NCBI GenBank assembly: GCA_024742665.1
Contig: JANSYA010000001.1
Coordinates: 124,001-188,000, forward strand
DNA: 64,000 nt
Reading direction: 5' to 3'
Origin: a bacterium
Lineage (GTDB): Bacteria > Spirochaetota > Leptospiria > Leptospirales > Leptonemataceae
Of this stretch, positions 60,619 through 64,000 are shown piece by piece (positions within the stretch are counted from its first letter, which is position 1; each line of letters opens with the position of its first letter). Position numbers and translations under genes: made by a program. Under the pieces are notes generated by a model. It did no database searches. It had not been told where the DNA came from and worked only from the letters and a program-made list of their open reading frames with translations.

Positions 60619-62154
60619 TTGGGCAAAACCTTTCGCATTGATTTCATTTTGTTCGGCCTGGTCGTCTCCGCGACCCTGGCGGGCATCTTCACGCTCTACG
60701 CCCAGGAGTCGGTTCTGGACGAGTCTCCGGGGCGTTTCTTTCGGCAGGTCGTCTTCTTCGGCATCGGCCTGGTGGTGTGCTTCGCTCTGCGCAAGCTGCA
60801 GTACCAGACTCTGGGCGACTACGCGCTGCCGCTGTACGCCGTGGCGATTGTGCTTCTGTTAATTACGCTGATTCCGGGCATCGGTTCGGAAAGCAAGGGC
60901 GCGCGTTCCTGGATTCGCCTGGGACCCGTCGGCTTTCAGTCTTCCGAGGTCGCCAAGCTGTGCACGGTAATCCTGCTCGCGAAGTATCTTGAGCTGAAAG
61001 AAAAGGAAATGTTTAAGCTGCCCTCGCTGATCATACCCTTTATGATCGCGATGCTGCCGATGATGCTGATTGTCGTACAGCCGGACTTCGGCGGCGCTTT
61101 TTCGCTGGCGCCGATTCTGATGTCGATGCTCTTTGTGGCCGGCGCCGACATCTATCACATCGGTTCGGTGCTGATGTTCTTCGGCGTTTCGATTTCGATT
61201 CCGCTCTATATTGAATACCATAAGATCACGATGATCGATCCGCTGAAGCTGTACCTGGCGGAAGAACTACAGAAGCCGGACCTGCTGCCCATCGTTCCGA
61301 TCTTAAATTTAGACGTGTGGAAGTTTATCGATCGCGGCCTGATCCCCGCGTCGGTCGCCGACCAGGACCGCAGCTATCTGATGGGGATCTTAAACAACGC
61401 GAGTCTTTTGCAAGATTTGCAGGAAGCCGCGGCGGCCGTGCGCTATAAGTCCGGCGGTTTGCTGCTGTTATTATTCGAAAATATTACCCTGCTGGTCGTG
61501 CTGGGCTCCCTGATGGCCCTCGTCGCTCTGGTGCTGGTCGTGCTGCGCTATACTCAGGGGCGTTCTCTCGAAGGTCTGCGCAAGGCCTATATCCCCCTGG
61601 GCGTGCTTGGAATTTCGCTGCTGGCGGCGACGACCTTTCATACGGCGTTTTCGTTTAAGTATCACCAGGTGGTGCGGGTGACCGCCTTCGTGAGTCCGGA
61701 AAAATTTCCACGAGATCTCGCGTACCAGATCCGTGCGTCGAAGGCCGCCATCGGTTCGGGGCAGGTCGTCGGCCGTGGTTTCTTCGAAGGCGATATGACG
61801 ATGGGCGATCGGCCCCTCGTTCCGGAAGCATATACCGATTTTATTTTCACCGCCTGGAGCGAACGCATGGGCTTTTTGGGGGCGGTCGCTCTCTTGCTGG
61901 TGCTGATCGGCATTCCACTGCGCAGTTTGCAGCTGAGCTTCGAGGCCAGGGACCGCTTCGGATCGCTGCTGGCGGCGGGCATCGCCTTCATGTTCTTTTA
62001 TCATATCGCGCTGAATACCGGGATCGCCCTGGGGCTTTTGCCGGTTACGGGGATACCTCTGTCCTTTGTAAGTTACGGTGGATCGCACTTAGTGACCTGT
62101 CTGGCGGGTGTGGGAATATTGTTGAGCGTTTATCGCCGCAGGTTCGCGAACTGA
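60619..62154 (+). CDS. rodA: peptidoglycan glycosyltransferase RodA with large insertion
   Basis: SEDS-family enzyme that polymerises lipid II into glycan strands with PBP2. It starts at TTG 60619, one base after the mrdA stop. Typical segments: GSESKGARSWIRLGPVGFQSSE, VQPDFGGAF, the VRVTAFVSPEKFPRDLAYQI loop, GRGFFEGDMTMGDRPLVPEAYTDFIF, and the last helix region GLLPVTGIPLSFVSYGGS. At 511 residues it is about 140 longer than E. coli RodA. The extra part (about 198-345) includes LYLAEELQKPDLLPIVPIL, and one or two further hydrophobic segments (LLLLLFENITLLVVLGSLMA). Confidence 0.95.
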   Translation: MGKTFRIDFILFGLVVSATLAGIFTLYAQESVLDESPGRFFRQVVFFGIGLVVCFALRKLQYQTLGDYALPLYAVAIVLLLITLIPGIGSESKGARSWIRLGPVGFQSSEVAKLCTVILLAKYLELKEKEMFKLPSLIIPFMIAMLPMMLIVVQPDFGGAFSLAPILMSMLFVAGADIYHIGSVLMFFGVSISIPLYIEYHKITMIDPLKLYLAEELQKPDLLPIVPILNLDVWKFIDRGLIPASVADQDRSYLMGILNNASLLQDLQEAAAAVRYKSGGLLLLLFENITLLVVLGSLMALVALVLVVLRYTQGRSLEGLRKAYIPLGVLGISLLAATTFHTAFSFKYHQVVRVTAFVSPEKFPRDLAYQIRASKAAIGSGQVVGRGFFEGDMTMGDRPLVPEAYTDFIFTAWSERMGFLGAVALLLVLIGIPLRSLQLSFEARDRFGSLLAAGIAFMFFYHIALNTGIALGLLPVTGIPLSFVSYGGSHLVTCLAGVGILLSVYRRRFAN

Positions 62155-63011
62155 TGAAGGATCGGGAAGCCGACGCCGGCGCTTCTTCTGCGCGGGCGGC
62201 GGGCGAGGCCTCGTCGGCCGAAGAAATCCCGCTGAAAGTACACGACTACGCCCGTGCCTGTCGCAGCGAATTGGAACGTTTGCAGGGATTACAGTCCGAA
62301 GCGGATGTCGGTTACCAGGCCGCGCGCGAGGCGGTGGCGCGACTGGAGTCTCTGGCGGGCTCTGTGCATCCGCTGTTGGCCGAAAAGATCCGGCGCGTCG
62401 CGGCGATCGTGCGACGCATGGGACAAGAGCCCGCGCACAATCCGGCCAAGCCGCAGCGCTTCGAGTCTTTGTTTCAGCGGCTGGCGGAGATTCAGGACAG
62501 TCCGCTCTGGGCGCTGCCCGCGGCGATTGCGCCGACGAGCGGAGCGAGCGCCGCAAATGCACGGAGTCACGCATCGGCGCGATCGAAGCTCATGCAATCG
62601 GGCCCGGTCTTAAAACCCGGCGAAATATTTCCGGACCGCGTCGTGTTTTATATGCTCGGGGATCTGCGCTTTATGGTTCGCGGCACCCTGAAATACAATC
62701 TGCATCGGGCCGATCTATCCCGGGCGTACGCGACCCGTCGCGGCGGGCCGCTCCTGCCGATTTTTCCGAATGCCGCCAGAGACACGCAGGCCTTTCCCGC
62801 ACCGTCCAGCGGCGGCAATCTGATGGTCTTCGCCGCGCCGGCCCGGGGCGAGGGCGGCTGTCTGGGGCTGCGCTATGATCGCATTCTGGCTATCGAAGAC
62901 TTCGCTTTTGCCCGCCATGAGCGCGGCGTGGAAGCCCTGCATAAATCGCACGAGATTGTCTCCGGCCGCCTGGTTCGAGGCGGCGACGATTACTATGTAA
63001 TCCAGCTCTGA
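62154..63011 (+). CDS. hypothetical protein coupled to rodA
   Basis: A 285-residue soluble protein whose ATG overlaps the rodA stop (TGATG). It has an Ala/Ser/Glu-rich start, a helical segment (about 25-90) and a C-terminal beta-rich domain (about 155-285: FPDRVVFYMLGDLRFMVRG, GLRYDRILAIEDFAFARHE). The last part faintly recalls CheW-type folds, but this is not reliable. Coupling suggests a role tied to cell-wall elongation. No family recognised. Confidence 0.6.
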   Translation: MKDREADAGASSARAAGEASSAEEIPLKVHDYARACRSELERLQGLQSEADVGYQAAREAVARLESLAGSVHPLLAEKIRRVAAIVRRMGQEPAHNPAKPQRFESLFQRLAEIQDSPLWALPAAIAPTSGASAANARSHASARSKLMQSGPVLKPGEIFPDRVVFYMLGDLRFMVRGTLKYNLHRADLSRAYATRRGGPLLPIFPNAARDTQAFPAPSSGGNLMVFAAPARGEGGCLGLRYDRILAIEDFAFARHERGVEALHKSHEIVSGRLVRGGDDYYVIQL

Positions 63012-63134
63012 ATTTGTGAACGAATCAGAAAGCGTTGCAATGCGGCTTTCGCGTAGAGGACAAGCCGCGGGTCGCAGTGGCCCGGGGTCCTGATGAGATG
63101 CGGAAGATGCGAGGGAGATGAGTTTCTGGCGGGA

Positions 63135-63587
63135 TCAGTTCCCGCCGAATTTCGTGAGGAAATCGTTAAATTCGGCCATGTCTTTGGCGAACTGATTGGC
63201 CCGCGCTTTACCCCAGGATTTGGCAAGTCCCTGCAGGAGTTTATTCTCACTATCGCGCAGGCTTTCACTGAGGCCGCGTCCTTTGCGAGTTACGGAGAGT
63301 CGCTTCACGCGCTTGTCTTCCGAGTCGGCGTGGCTGGTAACGAGACCGGCGTTCTGAAGGCTGCGCACAGCCTGACTCATGGTCATCGGGTCGCGGCGCA
63401 GGATGCGTCCGAGCTCACCTTGAGACACCTCAGGATGTTTATCCACGAAGCGCAGAATCGATAGCGCGAGCGTCGAATGCTTGTCTTTCTTGGAAAGATT
63501 TTCGCGAACCAGATCGATTGAGCCGCGGTAAGCCGCGCCCATGGGTAATAAAATCTCGGAGCTCATAGTTTCTTTAGTGCGTTTCAT
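63135..63587 (-). CDS. MarR-family transcriptional regulator
   Basis: A 150-residue winged-helix regulator. The DNA-binding part shows STLALSILRFVDKHPEVSQG, ELGRILRRDPMTMSQAVRSL and the wing DSEDKRVKRLSVTRKGRGL. MarR proteins repress neighbouring genes and release DNA when they bind small molecules or oxidants. An internal ATG at 63566 (MSSEILLPMG) is an alternative start. The upstream stretch (63590-63720) is very AT-rich and contains TTGACA on the minus strand (63603-63598). Its target is not identified. Confidence 0.9.
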   Translation of the reverse strand: MKRTKETMSSEILLPMGAAYRGSIDLVRENLSKKDKHSTLALSILRFVDKHPEVSQGELGRILRRDPMTMSQAVRSLQNAGLVTSHADSEDKRVKRLSVTRKGRGLSESLRDSENKLLQGLAKSWGKARANQFAKDMAEFNDFLTKFGGN

Positions 63588-63842
63588 AATATTCTTATGT
63601 CAATATAAAAAATTAAAAATTTAAGTTCTTATAAATATTCTAACAGTTCTGCAAAAAATGACACTCGCTAAGTAAATCTACGTATGATCGAGGCGTCGGT
63701 CGCGGAGCCGTGCATCGCCAATGTTAGCGAATCTCATTGATACTTTATAAAATAACATGATAATAGCGATCTGCATCTATCCTTTTGCTGTCGGATGCAA
63801 ACGATTTCTTAACGATCCATTGCTCGCCTGGATGATGTAGTA

Positions 63843-64000
63843 CTATTGTCGTGCGTTTTCCAGCAGCGCCCGGCGCTCTGCCGGGCTGCGTTCGTTTAAC
63901 GCGTGCATGCGTTTCAGAAAACAATCCCACTCGCGACCGCACGCCGCAAACTCCGCGGCGAAAAACGACTCTCCCGATTCGTATCGAAGATGACTGAGGA
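63843..64000 (-). CDS. partial gene running off the right edge
   Basis: The last 158 bases are an open minus-strand frame ending at TAG (63843-63845). It reads as a helical, charged peptide ending ALNERSPAERRALLENARQ, with SFFAAEFAACGREWDCFLK before it. GC-rich third positions and the amphipathic pattern suggest a real C terminus. The start is outside the window. The product cannot be identified. Confidence 0.6.
   Translation of the reverse strand, partial: LSHLRYESGESFFAAEFAACGREWDCFLKRMHALNERSPAERRALLENARQ

Noticed and set aside
63745..63942. 65-codon minus-strand frame near the right edge
   Set aside because: It overlaps a better frame ending at 63843 that continues to the window edge and looks more like a protein.

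Overview
The window is a chromosomal segment of a GC-rich Gram-negative bacterium. The best guess is a member of the Leptospirales (spirochaetes) or a close relative; this is inference. It rests on a polytopic glycosyltransferase of the kind seen in Leptospira, a PilZ-linked protein resembling a Leptospira-type domain family, a CheX-type phosphatase, a MORN lipoprotein and an unusually large RodA. There is no capsid, terminase, integrase, transposase, rRNA or CRISPR array. One tRNA gene, tRNA-Arg(CCU), is present.

Left part (1-8.1 kb): a tightly packed rightward run of surface-polysaccharide genes. It comprises a GT10 fucosyltransferase-like protein, a sugar methyltransferase, GT2, a GT-like protein and GT4, and it ends in mtnA (methionine salvage) through consecutive ATGA overlaps. 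The first two genes are visibly AT-richer than the rest and may be a recent import. A leftward polytopic glycosyltransferase faces them.

8.2-22.6 kb: mixed housekeeping and stress genes. These are tRNA-Arg, prfA, a beta-hydroxyacid dehydrogenase, an OsmC protein, a PNPOx-like flavoprotein divergent from a MocR-type regulator, Fe-superoxide dismutase, two coupled membrane proteins, a CitE-like lyase divergent from an enoyl-CoA hydratase, a PAS/GAF/GGDEF/EAL protein with a degenerate GGDEF motif, a small PilZ protein, pdxH, and a MORN lipoprotein.

23.5-42.6 kb: the main accessory system, a co-directional contractile injection system (CIS) of about 19 kb. It encodes a cap/terminator (DUF4255), a carboxypeptidase-regulatory-like repeat protein, the sheath, two tubes, a tail-assembly-like pair, a disordered protein, a LysM hub protein, separate hub (gpD) and spike (gpV) proteins, a PAAR tip, gp25, a giant and a small gpJ-like baseplate protein, a tail protein I-like protein, two paralogous collar fibres and a small accessory protein. 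No AAA+ ATPase, no conventional tape measure, no T6SS membrane complex and no phage head genes are seen. It is therefore neither a prophage nor a canonical T6SS, and it lacks two usual eCIS parts.

42.6-53 kb: a polytopic membrane protein, an MBL-fold hydrolase with an argD-like aminotransferase, phosphoglucomutase with a histone-like basic tail, a STAS protein, a PilZ-type protein, a tandem-repeat intergenic region, and a leftward pair cheX plus a SurA/PpiD-like chaperone ending at a strong terminator.

53-64 kb: two uncharacterised membrane-anchored proteins, then the elongasome operon mreB-mreC-mreD-mrdA-rodA plus a coupled downstream gene. MreC and PBP2 carry long disordered tails, and RodA has an insertion of about 140 residues. 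A leftward MarR regulator and a partial leftward gene at the right edge close the window.
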